From positions 1 to 39,182 of the forward strand of contig JAGHSD010000051.1 in assembly GCA_018066045.1 (NCBI GenBank): a stretch of DNA of 39,182 nucleotides, written 5' to 3'. A program made the position numbers and the translations under genes. This DNA is from Candidatus Darwinimomas equi. GTDB taxonomy: Bacteria; Bacillota; Clostridia; Lachnospirales; Lachnospiraceae. The notes below the pieces were generated by a model. It had not been told where the DNA came from and searched no databases. It was given only the letters and a program-made list of their open reading frames with translations. Positions 17,644 through 26,484 of the stretch are shown piece by piece (within the stretch, counting starts at the first letter, position 1; every line of letters begins with the position of its first letter).

Positions 17644-19021
17644 TGTTTTTCCTTTCTTTTTCGGTACCGGTTATCGTTAGATCCCTGTACCAGGTGTGGC
17701 TGTTGGTTTTTATCGCAGCCGGAATGATCTTGAGTATCTGATCGATGTTAAGGCAAAGCATGATTGCAAGCGGTGACCAGTGAAACTTAAATGCTGCCAG
17801 AAATGACAGCGGTATAACTATAAGCCAGATTCCTACAAGATCAACATACATAACGAATTTCGGATCGCCGCCTCCGCGGATTATACCGCAGTTGCAGGAC
17901 ATCTGGTATGACATACAGAAACCGATAAAGCACAGAAGAATAATAAACTGATCTGCAAGTTCTCTTGTCTCCGGTGATACCTTATACATGTTGAGCACAG
18001 GAACTCTGATTATGAACAGAACAACTGCTATCAGTATGCCTATTCCGATGAATACGATCTGCAGCGAGTTCGCACATTTGACGGCATATTCTTTTCCTTT
18101 CGGCACTGTCTGACCCATTATTACCGATGCTGCATTTGCTGCGCCGATGGCCATGACTTTGACCAGCTGGTAAAGAGAATTGGATATCGCATTTGCCGCA
18201 AGTGCCGTAGTACTTAAATTGCCGAGCACTATTCCCTGAGCTGCATTGCCGCAGCAGAACGAACCTTCTGCAATAAGTATCGGTGCCGCAACGCCCATAT
18301 ACTGTCCGATGTTCTCAAAGTGCGGAGTGATGACATCCTTTATCTTCATGCACAGTTTCCTGTCCATCCTGAATACATAGAATGCCACTATAAACATCTC
18401 TAACACTCTGGCTATCGTTGTTGCAAGTGCTGCTCCGGCCGAGCCGAGTTCAGGTGCCCCGAAGCGTCCGAAGATAAGAATATAGTTTCCTCCGCCGTTT
18501 ACAAAAAGCGATATAACCGATACTATTACCGCGATTTTTGCAGAACCTACGCCCTTCATGGTTGCCAGCAGGAACATGGATACGGCAAAGAACAGCCAGG
18601 ACCATTTGATAACATTGAGATATGCAAGTGCTTCCTGAATAACCGCCGCATCTTTGGTGAAAATGCCTACAAGACCTTCCGGAACAATCGCAGCTATCAA
18701 AAACAGCAGTGCCGAAAATGCAAGTGCGAGGTAGAAGCCGGTCGGCGCAAGTTTTTTGATAGAGTCACCGTCTTTCTTTCCCCAGTACTGCGATCCAAGT
18801 ACTACCATGCCGGTTACAAGACCGTTAAGAAGGCCCTGATACACGAAGTGAATCTGGTTGATGATAGTAACTCCGGCTAAAGCGTTCTCGCTGTAGGATC
18901 CGATCATAATATTATCAAGCAGGTTGACGCTGAGGACGATTGCCTGCTGTAAGATAAGCATGATCGCAAGCTTAAAATATTTTTTAAAGAATTCTTTGTC
19001 TGTACAGAAATGTTTACTCAT
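17636..19021 (-). CDS. MATE family multidrug/Na+ antiporter
   Basis: This is a polytopic inner-membrane transporter with about twelve hydrophobic segments spread over 461 residues in the two-bundle MATE layout. Markers are [18 protein letters not shown] in the first helices and its pseudo-repeat [25 protein letters not shown] in the second half. MATE proteins expel cationic compounds in exchange for Na+ or H+; the substrate cannot be predicted. Two adjacent ATGs (19024 and 19021) overlap the uvrA stop codon. I chose the second because AAGGA is then five bases away. It sits between uvrA and glnN with overlaps on both sides, so the three are cotranscribed. Confidence 0.92.
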   Translation of the reverse strand: MSKHFCTDKEFFKKYFKLAIMLILQQAIVLSVNLLDNIMIGSYSENALAGVTIINQIHFVYQGLLNGLVTGMVVLGSQYWGKKDGDSIKKLAPTGFYLALAFSALLFLIAAIVPEGLVGIFTKDAAVIQEALAYLNVIKWSWLFFAVSMFLLATMKGVGSAKIAVIVSVISLFVNGGGNYILIFGRFGAPELGSAGAALATTIARVLEMFIVAFYVFRMDRKLCMKIKDVITPHFENIGQYMGVAAPILIAEGSFCCGNAAQGIVLGNLSTTALAANAISNSLYQLVKVMAIGAANAASVIMGQTVPKGKEYAVKCANSLQIVFIGIGILIAVVLFIIRVPVLNMYKVSPETRELADQFIILLCFIGFCMSYQMSCNCGIIRGGGDPKFVMYVDLVGIWLIVIPLSFLAAFKFHWSPLAIMLCLNIDQILKIIPAAIKTNSHTWYRDLTITGTEKERKNNE

Positions 19022-21893
19022 CATGTTCCTTATATTGCTGTTTCAGAATTTTCTGTAAATACTGACCTGTATACGAAGCTTTGGACCGGGCAACCTGTTC
19101 AGGAGTTCCGTGAGCAATCTGAGTGCCGCCGCGGTCGCCTCCGTCTGGTCCCATGTCAATTATATAATCCGCACTCTTGATCACATCAAGATTGTGCTCA
19201 ATAACAACTACCGTATTACCGCCTTCAGTCAGCCGCCTGAGTATCTCCACCAGTTTGTGAACATCCGCAAAATGCAGTCCCGTAGTCGGCTCATCTAAAA
19301 TATAGATGGTTCTGCCCGTACTTCTCTTTGCAAGCTCAGTCGCAAGTTTAATACGCTGTGCCTCACCTCCGGAAAGTTCGGTCGATGGCTGCCCGAGTTT
19401 AATATATCCGAGTCCCACATCATAAAGAGTCTGTATGATACGGTGTATCTTCGGAATTGCTTTAAAGAATTCCAGCGCCTCTTCAACGGTCATGTTCAGA
19501 ACATCATATATTGACTTACCCTTGTATTTCACTTCCAGAGTTTCTCTGTTATATCTCCTGCCTCCACAGACCTCACATGGAACATATACATCCGGAAGAA
19601 AATGCATCTCAATCTTGATTATACCGTCTCCGGAACAGGATTCGCATCTTCCGCCTTTGACATTGAAGCTGAAACGTCCCTTCTGGTATCCCTTTGCCCT
19701 GGCATCAGGTGTCTGTGCAAACAGATCGCGGATCAGGTCAAACACTCCCGTATATGTCGCGGGATTTGAACGCGGTGTCTTTCCTATCGGTGACTGATCG
19801 ATACAGATGACTTTGTCCAGTTTCTCCGCTCCCTCAATCTTCTTATGCTTTCCGGGAAATACAACCTGCGCCCTGTTGAGCTTTCTGGCAAGAGCCTTGT
19901 AGAGAATCTCATTAACCAGCGAAGATTTACCCGAACCGGATACACCCGTCACACAGGTCATGACGCCGAGCGGAAATTCAACATCGATATTTTTCAGATT
20001 GTTTTCGGCTGCTCCGCAGACCTTAATCCACCCTGCCGGTTTCAGCCGCTTTTCCGGAACCGGTATCCTGAGCTCTCCCGAAAGATACTTTCCCGTAACT
20101 GATTCTTTGCAGCGTACGATATCATTCACGCTGCCTGCGGCAACGATCTTTCCTCCGTGTTCTCCGGCTCCCGGTCCGATATCTACCAGGAAATCGGCTT
20201 CTCTCATAGTCTCTTCGTCATGCTCAACCACGATTACCGAGTTTCCGAGATCACGCAGATGCTTAAGTGTTGCAAGCAGCTTGTCATTATCCTTCTGATG
20301 CAGTCCGATAGACGGCTCATCAAGAATATATGCAACTCCTACAAGTCCCGAACCGATCTGCGTCGCAAGTCTTATTCTCTGTGCCTCTCCTCCGGAAAGA
20401 GTTGAAGTCGAACGGCTGAGTGTAAGATAATCCAGACCCACATCAATAAGAAAAGATATTCGTGCACGGATTTCTTTGAGAACCAGTTCACCGATCTGTG
20501 CCTGCATCTTACTTAATTTCAGTCCGTCGATGAAACTGCGGAATGCAACTATACTCATATTTGTTGCATCATAGATATTTTTATCGCCGACCGTGACCGC
20601 AAGCGACGATGCTTTCAGCCTCTTGCCTCCGCAGGTCGAGCACGGAGCTATCCGCATGAATTTTTCATATTCAGCCTTACTTGTTTCACTGAATGTCTCA
20701 CGGTATCTTCTGTTGCAGTTTTCGATAAGTCCCTCAAATGCAACAGGATAAACACCGCTTCCGCGCTGTCCCGTATATCTTACATCCACTTCCTCTTCGG
20801 TTCCGCAGATCAGAATGTCGTGTATTTTTTTCGGATATTTTTCAAACGGAGTATCCAGACTGAACCTGAAATGCTGCGACATGGCCACAAGCATGGCATG
20901 TGAGAAGCTGCCGTCCTTCTGTGCGCTCTGCCATCCGGGAACCACTATTGCACCTTCGTTGATACTGAGCGATTTATCCGGGATTATCAGATCCTCATCG
21001 AACTCCATAGTATAACCGAGTCCGAGGCAGTCGGGACATGCTCCGAACGGATTGTTAAATGAAAAGCTCCTCGGTTCAACTTCATCTATCGAAACCCCGC
21101 AGTCAGGGCACGAGAAAAGCTGTGAGAAATTGAGTTCCTCATGCTGAACCGGTCTGCCGGCACCGTCCGGATAATCGCACACTACGGTGCAGATATTTCC
21201 CGTAAGTCCAAGCGCCGTTTCGAGAGAATCCGTAAGTCTCTTCTGTATTCCCTCACGTACTATCAGTCTGTCCACGATAATCTCTATGGTATGCTTGATA
21301 TTCTTGTCAAGCTTCTCATCCCCGATATCCTGGAACGAAACCGCCTCTCCGTCTATACGCGCACGCACGTATCCTGATTTAACGGCCTGCTCAAGCACCT
21401 TTTCATGGCGTCCTTTTTTTCCGCGAACAACCGGAGCCATAATCTGAAGCTTCGTTCCCTCCGGTGACGCAAGAACCTGATCCACCATCTGGTCTATACT
21501 CTGCTTATGTATCGGCTTTCCGCATTTCGGACAATGCGGCACACCTATTCTTGCATAAAGCAGTCTCATATAATCGTATATTTCCGTAACGGTTCCTACC
21601 GTGGATCTGGGATTCCTGTTGGTTGATTTTTGATCTATGGATATTGCAGGGGGAAGTCCCTCGATATTCTCGACATCGGGCTTCTCCATCTGGCCGAGGA
21701 ACTGACGTGCATAGCTCGACAGCGATTCCATGTAACGCCGCTGCCCTTCTGCATATATTGTGTCAAATGCCAGGCTGGACTTGCCGCTTCCCGACAGGCC
21801 CGTGAAAACTACCAGCTCATCCCTCGGGATCTCAAGGTCGACATGTTTTAGATTATGTTCGCTTGCACCGCGAATTTTAATGTATTTCTTCAT
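19014..21893 (-). CDS. uvrA: excinuclease ABC subunit A
   Basis: UvrA is the damage-recognition ATPase of nucleotide excision repair. The 959-residue protein has two ABC modules with Walker [10 protein letters not shown] at 32-40 and GVSGSGKSS in the second half, two signature LSGGEAQRI motifs, and zinc knuckles of CxxC pairs (CPDCG/CPDCLG, and CESCSG/CEVCGG). The [13 protein letters not shown] segment is typical. The family starts at MKKYIKIRG, so 21893 is the preferred start; 21923 has no ribosome-binding site. Even 21893 has only a weak one and overlaps a 58-codon ORF by 17 nt, suggesting coupled translation. I found no SOS-box-like palindrome upstream. Confidence 0.97.
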   Translation of the reverse strand: MKKYIKIRGASEHNLKHVDLEIPRDELVVFTGLSGSGKSSLAFDTIYAEGQRRYMESLSSYARQFLGQMEKPDVENIEGLPPAISIDQKSTNRNPRSTVGTVTEIYDYMRLLYARIGVPHCPKCGKPIHKQSIDQMVDQVLASPEGTKLQIMAPVVRGKKGRHEKVLEQAVKSGYVRARIDGEAVSFQDIGDEKLDKNIKHTIEIIVDRLIVREGIQKRLTDSLETALGLTGNICTVVCDYPDGAGRPVQHEELNFSQLFSCPDCGVSIDEVEPRSFSFNNPFGACPDCLGLGYTMEFDEDLIIPDKSLSINEGAIVVPGWQSAQKDGSFSHAMLVAMSQHFRFSLDTPFEKYPKKIHDILICGTEEEVDVRYTGQRGSGVYPVAFEGLIENCNRRYRETFSETSKAEYEKFMRIAPCSTCGGKRLKASSLAVTVGDKNIYDATNMSIVAFRSFIDGLKLSKMQAQIGELVLKEIRARISFLIDVGLDYLTLSRSTSTLSGGEAQRIRLATQIGSGLVGVAYILDEPSIGLHQKDNDKLLATLKHLRDLGNSVIVVEHDEETMREADFLVDIGPGAGEHGGKIVAAGSVNDIVRCKESVTGKYLSGELRIPVPEKRLKPAGWIKVCGAAENNLKNIDVEFPLGVMTCVTGVSGSGKSSLVNEILYKALARKLNRAQVVFPGKHKKIEGAEKLDKVICIDQSPIGKTPRSNPATYTGVFDLIRDLFAQTPDARAKGYQKGRFSFNVKGGRCESCSGDGIIKIEMHFLPDVYVPCEVCGGRRYNRETLEVKYKGKSIYDVLNMTVEEALEFFKAIPKIHRIIQTLYDVGLGYIKLGQPSTELSGGEAQRIKLATELAKRSTGRTIYILDEPTTGLHFADVHKLVEILRRLTEGGNTVVVIEHNLDVIKSADYIIDMGPDGGDRGGTQIAHGTPEQVARSKASYTGQYLQKILKQQYKEHDE

Positions 21894-22053
21894 CGCTTTT
21901 CTTATCTCTGTTTTCAGGCGCATTTATGACCGCATCTTCATGACGGCATCGGTCCAGATCGCACCCGCCGCGGAGATTTGCCTCCGGGCAGTCACGGTCC
22001 ATCCTGTTGCAATGAAACATGCCATCATTTTCTTTCATAAATGCTCTGCTCAT
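21877..22053 (-). CDS. 58-residue cysteine-containing small protein upstream of uvrA
   Basis: This short gene encodes 58 residues. Cysteines at 15, 22, 31 and 36 plus His14 and His38 could make a small metal site. The rest is hydrophilic and strongly charged, with no signal peptide or membrane segment. The ATG at 22053 has AGAGGAA five bases upstream, a better site than the one before uvrA. The stop overlaps the uvrA start by 17 nt. A longer frame continues upstream through both tRNA genes, but that is not coding. I do not recognise the family. It may be a translational leader for uvrA, a small zinc protein, or both. Confidence 0.65.
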   Translation of the reverse strand: MSRAFMKENDGMFHCNRMDRDCPEANLRGGCDLDRCRHEDAVINAPENRDKKSDEEIH

Positions 22054-22073
22054 ATATTCCTCTTCTGTGTTGT

Positions 22074-22079
22074 AATATA
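22074..22079 (-). promoter_or_regulatory. possible -10 box for the small ORF-uvrA operon
   Basis: TATATT on the minus strand lies 20 nt before the small ORF's start and downstream of the tRNA terminator, so a promoter is needed about here. No good -35 box is present. The call depends on position. Confidence 0.35.
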
Positions 22080-22121
22080 CTGTCTTATTCCCCGCGCCGG
22101 AAATTGTCTTCTGCGGAGGAT

Positions 22122-22148
22122 AAAAAATGAGAGACCTGCCGGCCTCTC
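22122..22148 (-). terminator. terminator after tRNA-Met
   Basis: The minus-strand transcript forms an 8-bp stem with one G-U pair (22141-22148 with 22129-22136), a four-base loop, then A and six T residues (22122-22127). It lies just downstream of tRNA-Met and separates the tRNA unit from the uvrA operon. Confidence 0.85.
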
Positions 22149-22153
22149 GAGAG

Positions 22154-22227
22154 TAGCGGAAGGGAGACTTGAACTCTCGACACCACGGGTATGAACCGTG
22201 TGCTCTAGCCAACTGAGCTATTCCGCC
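22154..22227 (-). tRNA. tRNA-Met (CAT), elongator type
   Basis: A 74-nt cloverleaf can be drawn in full. The acceptor stem is seven pairs, including G1-U72. The D stem is GCTC/GAGC, and the anticodon stem is CACGG/CCGTG around TTCATAC (anticodon CAT). The T loop is TTCAAGT and the discriminator is A. The G1 start and lack of the GGG/CCC anticodon-stem signature argue for elongator rather than initiator Met. An Ile2 (lysidine) tRNA is less likely given the loop and acceptor sequence. The T stem GAGAG/CTCCC contains one A-C mismatch (50-64). CCA is not encoded. Confidence 0.93.
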
Positions 22228-22249
22228 ATATTCACTTTTCTGCGTCGAG

Positions 22250-22322
22250 TGGGGCGTATAGGGCTCGAACCTATGACCCCCTGCTTGTAAGGCAGATGCT
22301 CTCCCAGCTGAGCTAACACCCC
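22250..22322 (-). tRNA. tRNA-Val (TAC)
   Basis: A complete 73-nt cloverleaf is present: acceptor GGGGTGT/ACGCCCC, D stem GCTC/GAGC, anticodon stem TCTGC/GCAGG around CTTACAA (anticodon TAC), T stem ATAGG/CCTAT with loop TTCGAGC, and discriminator A. It is transcribed first, 22 nt ahead of tRNA-Met. CCA is not encoded. Confidence 0.96.
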
Positions 22323-22340
22323 GGATTTGACGCAAATAAG

Positions 22341-22369
22341 ATTATAAGAATTATTGAGCTTAATGTCAA
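22341..22369 (-). promoter_or_regulatory. perfect-consensus sigma-A promoter for the tRNA pair
   Basis: TTGACA (22364-22369), a 17-nt spacer and TATAAT (22341-22346) match consensus at all twelve positions. Transcription should begin near 22334, about 12 nt before tRNA-Val. The -35 box begins only three bases past the ctpA stop codon, leaving no room for a ctpA terminator. Confidence 0.93.
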
Positions 22370-22372
22370 GGA

Positions 22373-23728
22373 CTATTTTTCTAGTGCTTTTACAGCGGCG
22401 GAATACTGATTATCGTTTTCGTCTGTATATCGTTTGCACTCTTCATTCAGCTCAACCACGATATCGGGCTTCAGGCCCTCACCGTGCAGATCAACACCGT
22501 CCGGTGTATAATAATGCTCCGTTGTCAGTTTGATGGCTGACCCGTCGGCAAGATTGATAACATTCTGTACTATTCCCTTTCCGAATGTCTGTGTTCCGAC
22601 TATGGTCGCCCATTTATAGTCTATCATGGCTCCCGTGAAAACCTCGGATGCCGATGCACTGTTTCCGTTTACCAGAACAACTATCGGAAGATCAACCTGA
22701 TGTCCGTCATTTGCGAAATACCTCTCACCGACTCCGTCTCTGTTGGCTGTATAAACTATCAGACCTTCATGCTCCCTGACACCGTCAGGAAGAATATAAT
22801 CTATCATTCTTACTGCAGCCGTGAGCACTCCTCCGGGATTATCTCTCAAATCAATTATGTATCCTTTTGCTCCCTGATCCCTGAGCGTATCCAGTGCCTT
22901 CCTGAAATCCTCAACAGTCACGTCTTCAAACCGAGATACTTCGATATATCCGATGTTACCGTCCTTCATTTCGGAATAAACGGTCTGCGAATTGACTTCA
23001 CCGCGTGTGATCGGGATGTCTATTTCCTTTCCGTCACGGATAAATGTTATTACTACTTCCGTGCCTTTTTCACCACGAATCATATCATATACAAGAGTAT
23101 CGAAATCAATTCCGGATGCGTACTCCCCGTCAACCTTATAGATGATATCTCCCTGATTTACTCCCGCTTTTTCGGCCGGAGAATCTTCTATAACAGATAC
23201 TACCTCGACCGCTCCCGTATCTGCATTCTGCTGAACCACTGCTCCTATTCCGAAAAACTTTCCGCTGAGGGATTCATTAAGCTTCTTGAATTCATCGCGG
23301 CTGTAGTATGCCGCATATTTGTCATCCAGTCCGCTCATATAGCCTTTGTATATCCCGTCTTCGATATGCTGCGGATCCTGTTCAAACAGAAAATACTTGT
23401 TAACAATTTCCTGTATGGTCAGAAGCTTGTTCTCCACTCTCGGAATATTCAGGCTGTTTCCTTCCGAAGTTACTATCTCCGTAGGTTCGGTATTCTTATA
23501 GCCGATGATCTGAGGATTGCTCAGCATTATTATCAGGGCCGCGATTCCCCCGATCAGCAGAAGAAGTCCGAGAGCTACGCATGCTCCTGCGAGCATACCT
23601 CTCCCGAAGTTTCCATCCTTAACCGGATTCACCGGCTGCACCGGCCTGTCGTTATTTATATCGGCTGCCGGTGTTTCTGCCTCATCAATAATCTCTGTAT
23701 TAATTTCTGTGTTTTTATTCTCTTCCAT
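22373..23728 (-). CDS. ctpA: S41 family C-terminal processing peptidase (CtpA/CtpB-like)
   Basis: This is a membrane-anchored serine protease of the C-terminal processing family. The 451 residues hold a Pro/Asp-rich cytoplasmic N-terminus (1-40), one transmembrane helix (45-69), a PDZ domain (about 155-240) and the S41 protease core (about 255-430). The catalytic Ser is in SASASE at 357-362 and the general-base Lys384 is in FGKG. DLRDNPGG at 293-300 is a conserved strand. Family members trim extracytoplasmic or cell-wall proteins, and some act in sporulation signalling. It ends the ftsE-ftsX-M23 hydrolase operon, 12 nt after the hydrolase gene, so it may process the hydrolase or its partners (inferred). 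Confidence 0.93.
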   Translation of the reverse strand: MEENKNTEINTEIIDEAETPAADINNDRPVQPVNPVKDGNFGRGMLAGACVALGLLLLIGGIAALIIMLSNPQIIGYKNTEPTEIVTSEGNSLNIPRVENKLLTIQEIVNKYFLFEQDPQHIEDGIYKGYMSGLDDKYAAYYSRDEFKKLNESLSGKFFGIGAVVQQNADTGAVEVVSVIEDSPAEKAGVNQGDIIYKVDGEYASGIDFDTLVYDMIRGEKGTEVVITFIRDGKEIDIPITRGEVNSQTVYSEMKDGNIGYIEVSRFEDVTVEDFRKALDTLRDQGAKGYIIDLRDNPGGVLTAAVRMIDYILPDGVREHEGLIVYTANRDGVGERYFANDGHQVDLPIVVLVNGNSASASEVFTGAMIDYKWATIVGTQTFGKGIVQNVINLADGSAIKLTTEHYYTPDGVDLHGEGLKPDIVVELNEECKRYTDENDNQYSAAVKALEK

Positions 23729-23740
23729 GTTTCCTGACTT

Positions 23741-24916
23741 TTACGGGCTCACATACGCGAGCGGATTTATATAATGACCGTCGGCACGGACACCGAAATG
23801 AAGATGAGGTCCGGTGGAATATCCTGTTGATCCGACTTTTGCTATAGTCTGTCCCTGTTTGACTTTCTGTCCCTGTGAAACCAGCAGTTCACTGCAATGC
23901 ATATATACGGTTGATACTGTTCCGCCGTGACTTATCATGACATAATTTCCTGCTGACGGAGAATAGGTTGCTATAGTGACCTCCCCATCTGCAGCGGCAA
24001 CTATCGATGATCCCTTTGATGCGCCGATATCTATTCCCTGATGATTGGTTGATGCGCCTGCCACAGGCTGTTCTCTGTCTCCGAAATACGATGTGACTCT
24101 TGATGAAGACGGACACGGCCAGATAAAATGTATATTCCCGAGATCTACTGTCTTGTATGCCTTGCCCGCTGCCTCGGCTGCCTTTCTGGCCTCCTCTTCA
24201 CGGCGTTTTATCTCAGCTTCAATTGCCTTGATGGTATCTTCCTGTTTCTTGATTTCCTTCTCATATTCCTGAAGCTGAACTTCGGCAACACCTATCTGTG
24301 ATTCATATTTCTGTATTTCCGATTTCTTGTCCGCCTGAAGATGCTCCAAATCAGACTTCTTCCCTTCAGCTTCTTCCTTTGCTGCCTGAAGTTCTGCAGA
24401 TGCAGTCTCAAGTTCTTCCTTCTTCTCTGCCAGCTCTGCCTGTGTAGCTTCGTATGCGTCAAGCTGCTGCCTGTCATAATTACTGATTTTGTTGACATAT
24501 TCGGTGCGGTTAAGCATCTGTGTCAGAGACTCTGAACTTGTCAGCAGGTCAAGAAAAGTAGTATCGGATCTCTCATACATATATTTGATACGGAGTTTCA
24601 TATCCTCGTACTGTTTATCTGATTTTGCCCGGATATCCGCAAGTTCCTGCTCTTTTATATCTATCTCTGATTCTTTCTGTGCAATCGCATCATTAAGCTG
24701 AACTATCTCCGCCTCTACCTGATCAATATCTTCATCAAGCTTTACAACATATGCATTGACGTCCGATTTCAGCTGATTGAGCTCAGAGATCATGGATTCC
24801 GTCTTTTTCTTCTCTTTTTCCAGATCTTTCTTTTTATTCTGTGCATCGGTAATACCCTGGTTCGATGCAGCCAGCGTGATAACCGATATTAAGATAAGTG
24901 CCTGCTTGAATACCAT
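23741..24916 (-). CDS. coiled-coil M23 peptidoglycan hydrolase, FtsEX-associated
   Basis: The 391-residue protein has a hydrophobic N-terminus (5-18) likely to be a signal peptide. Long coiled coils (about 25-115 and 145-250), rich in Glu, Lys and Gln, follow, then a LytM/M23 domain (about 262-391). The zinc ligands look intact: His292 and Asp296 in HQGID, and the HLH pair 371/373 in GPHLHFG, with His340 nearby. It should cleave peptide cross-links in peptidoglycan. The EnvC/PcsB-like layout and its position six bases after ftsX indicate that FtsEX recruits it to the septum or controls its activity through the coiled coil. Unlike EnvC, the active site is complete, so it may cut the wall itself. 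Confidence 0.9.
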   Translation of the reverse strand: MVFKQALILISVITLAASNQGITDAQNKKKDLEKEKKKTESMISELNQLKSDVNAYVVKLDEDIDQVEAEIVQLNDAIAQKESEIDIKEQELADIRAKSDKQYEDMKLRIKYMYERSDTTFLDLLTSSESLTQMLNRTEYVNKISNYDRQQLDAYEATQAELAEKKEELETASAELQAAKEEAEGKKSDLEHLQADKKSEIQKYESQIGVAEVQLQEYEKEIKKQEDTIKAIEAEIKRREEEARKAAEAAGKAYKTVDLGNIHFIWPCPSSSRVTSYFGDREQPVAGASTNHQGIDIGASKGSSIVAAADGEVTIATYSPSAGNYVMISHGGTVSTVYMHCSELLVSQGQKVKQGQTIAKVGSTGYSTGPHLHFGVRADGHYINPLAYVSP

Positions 24917-24922
24917 ATACCG

Positions 24923-25813
24923 TTATACCCTCAGATGTTTATTCAGTGCAAACAGACTGGTGAAGAATCCGATTCCCACGCCCAAAAGAAGTGCCGTAAC
25001 AGCCATCACCGGGAATATCTCCGATATGGGAAGAAAACTGAAGATGTCTGACAGCATCGTAAAGTTCTTCTGCATGTATGTAACCGCATAATTGTATAAA
25101 AAATAAATAGCTGCAAGCGGAATTGCCGCACCGACAAATCCCAGCACTACACCCTCTATTATGAACGGCGCGCGTATCATCGAATTGGTCGCACCGACAA
25201 GTTTCATGATTGCCGTTTCGGATTTTCTGAATTCCGCTGAGATAACTACGGTATTTCTGATCAGGAATATCGCTACTGCAAGCAGCACTCCGATGAGTAC
25301 CAGTGAAACTATCAATAGTGCGTTGTTCAGTCCTGTCAGCATTGATCCTGCCTGATTCGAATAGTTGACCTGTCTTACTCCATTCAGCCCCTGAAGCCAT
25401 TGAACGAACTCATCCTGTTTCGTCACGTCATTCAGCCATATGGAATAGCTGGAGCTTCCTTTCAGAGGATTATCCTGTGCGAAACCTTCCGCCAGTTCTT
25501 CCCTGCCCTCAAAATAATCTTTCTTGAAGCTTTCCCAGGCATCATCCGCCGAGGTAAACTCTATGTCCTTAACCTCCGGTCTTGATTTTATCTCTTCCCC
25601 TATTGTCTTTACTTCGCTGTCGCTAAGATCCTCATCAAAGAATACCGTTATTCCGACCTTTGTCTCTATATTGGTAACAATATTTCTCAGGTTGACTATT
25701 ACCGAGAAAAACAGACAGAATAAAAAAATACATGCCGAAATCGTTGCCACGCTCGCAAGCGAAAGCCTGATATTCTTGCATATATTTTTAAATGCCTGTC
25801 CTATGCTGTACAT
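24923..25813 (-). CDS. ftsX: cell division ABC transporter permease FtsX
   Basis: FtsX is the membrane half of the FtsEX complex, which does not move a solute but relays ATP binding in FtsE to peptidoglycan hydrolases outside. The 296 residues have a first membrane helix at about 21-43 and an extracytoplasmic domain at about 44-170 carrying a VFFDEDLSDSEVK-type start. Three more helices form the C-terminal half (about 172-197, 221-245 and 262-286). Overall topology and length fit the family. The ATG at 25813 lies within ftsE (26-nt overlap), the usual arrangement. The hydrolase gene follows after six bases. Confidence 0.95.
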   Translation of the reverse strand: MYSIGQAFKNICKNIRLSLASVATISACIFLFCLFFSVIVNLRNIVTNIETKVGITVFFDEDLSDSEVKTIGEEIKSRPEVKDIEFTSADDAWESFKKDYFEGREELAEGFAQDNPLKGSSSYSIWLNDVTKQDEFVQWLQGLNGVRQVNYSNQAGSMLTGLNNALLIVSLVLIGVLLAVAIFLIRNTVVISAEFRKSETAIMKLVGATNSMIRAPFIIEGVVLGFVGAAIPLAAIYFLYNYAVTYMQKNFTMLSDIFSFLPISEIFPVMAVTALLLGVGIGFFTSLFALNKHLRV

Positions 25814-26465
25814 CGCTTCTGACTACTCCTTTTTCCAGTGTAATGACCCTCTTGTCCATTGAGTTTACTATCTCGCGCGAATGTGTGATCACTATGACCG
25901 TAGTACCCTGACTGTTGATCTCATCAAGCAGTTTCATTATTTCTTTTGCCGTTGTTTCATCAAGGTTTCCCGTAGGCTCATCACAAAGAAGTATATCCGG
26001 CTTATTGATGATTGCACGGGCTATCGCCACTCTCTGTTTCTCTCCTCCGGACAGCTGATTCGGAAACGATTTGTATTTTGATGACAGTCCCACCCTGCGC
26101 AGAACTTCCGGAACCGATTCCTTTATCTCGCGCGTGCTCTTCCCGATAACTCTCTGAGCGAAGGCAACATTTTCATATACCGTCCTGTCCGGAAGAAGAC
26201 GGAAATCCTGGAATACCACGCCGAGCCTTCTGCGGTACTTCGGAACATAACTGCGCGGCATATCGCTGAGAGTATAGTCATTTACCACTATATCACCGTC
26301 GCTTGCATCTATCTCCTTCAGAAGAAGACGAAGCAGTGTTGACTTTCCGCTGCCGGACTTACCCATAAAGAACACGAACTCGCCGTCATCGATTACAAGG
26401 TCCACATGCTGGAGTGCTCTCGTTCCGTTCTCATATGTTTTGCTTACATCGTTTATCTCAATCAT
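25788..26465 (-). CDS. ftsE: cell division ATP-binding protein FtsE
   Basis: FtsE is the ABC ATPase of the FtsEX divisome complex. The 225 residues contain Walker A GKSGSGKST starting at 35, a Q-loop in VFQDFRLLPDRTVYENV, signature LSGGEKQR, Walker B ILLCDEPTGNLD and the switch His in VITHS. The RLLPDRTVYENVA stretch is characteristic for FtsE within the MacB-like group. It starts 19 nt after a PucR-like regulator gene and overlaps ftsX. Transcription probably comes from the promoter at 27635. Confidence 0.96.
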   Translation of the reverse strand: MIEINDVSKTYENGTRALQHVDLVIDDGEFVFFMGKSGSGKSTLLRLLLKEIDASDGDIVVNDYTLSDMPRSYVPKYRRRLGVVFQDFRLLPDRTVYENVAFAQRVIGKSTREIKESVPEVLRRVGLSSKYKSFPNQLSGGEKQRVAIARAIINKPDILLCDEPTGNLDETTAKEIMKLLDEINSQGTTVIVITHSREIVNSMDKRVITLEKGVVRSDVQHRTGI

Positions 26466-26484
26466 TTATGAAACGGCTCCCGGT

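Noticed and set aside
22054-22121. SOS (LexA) box before uvrA
   Set aside because: I looked for a CGAAC-N4-GTTCG type palindrome and found none in the leader.
22054-22335. Reading frame of 152 codons across both tRNA genes
   Set aside because: Its first two thirds are the antisense-free tRNA sequences and the terminator; only the last 58 codons have a proper ribosome-binding site.
22700-23737. 345-codon plus-strand ORF opposite ctpA
   Set aside because: It lies entirely on the complement of a complete S41 protease gene and shows no recognisable domain.
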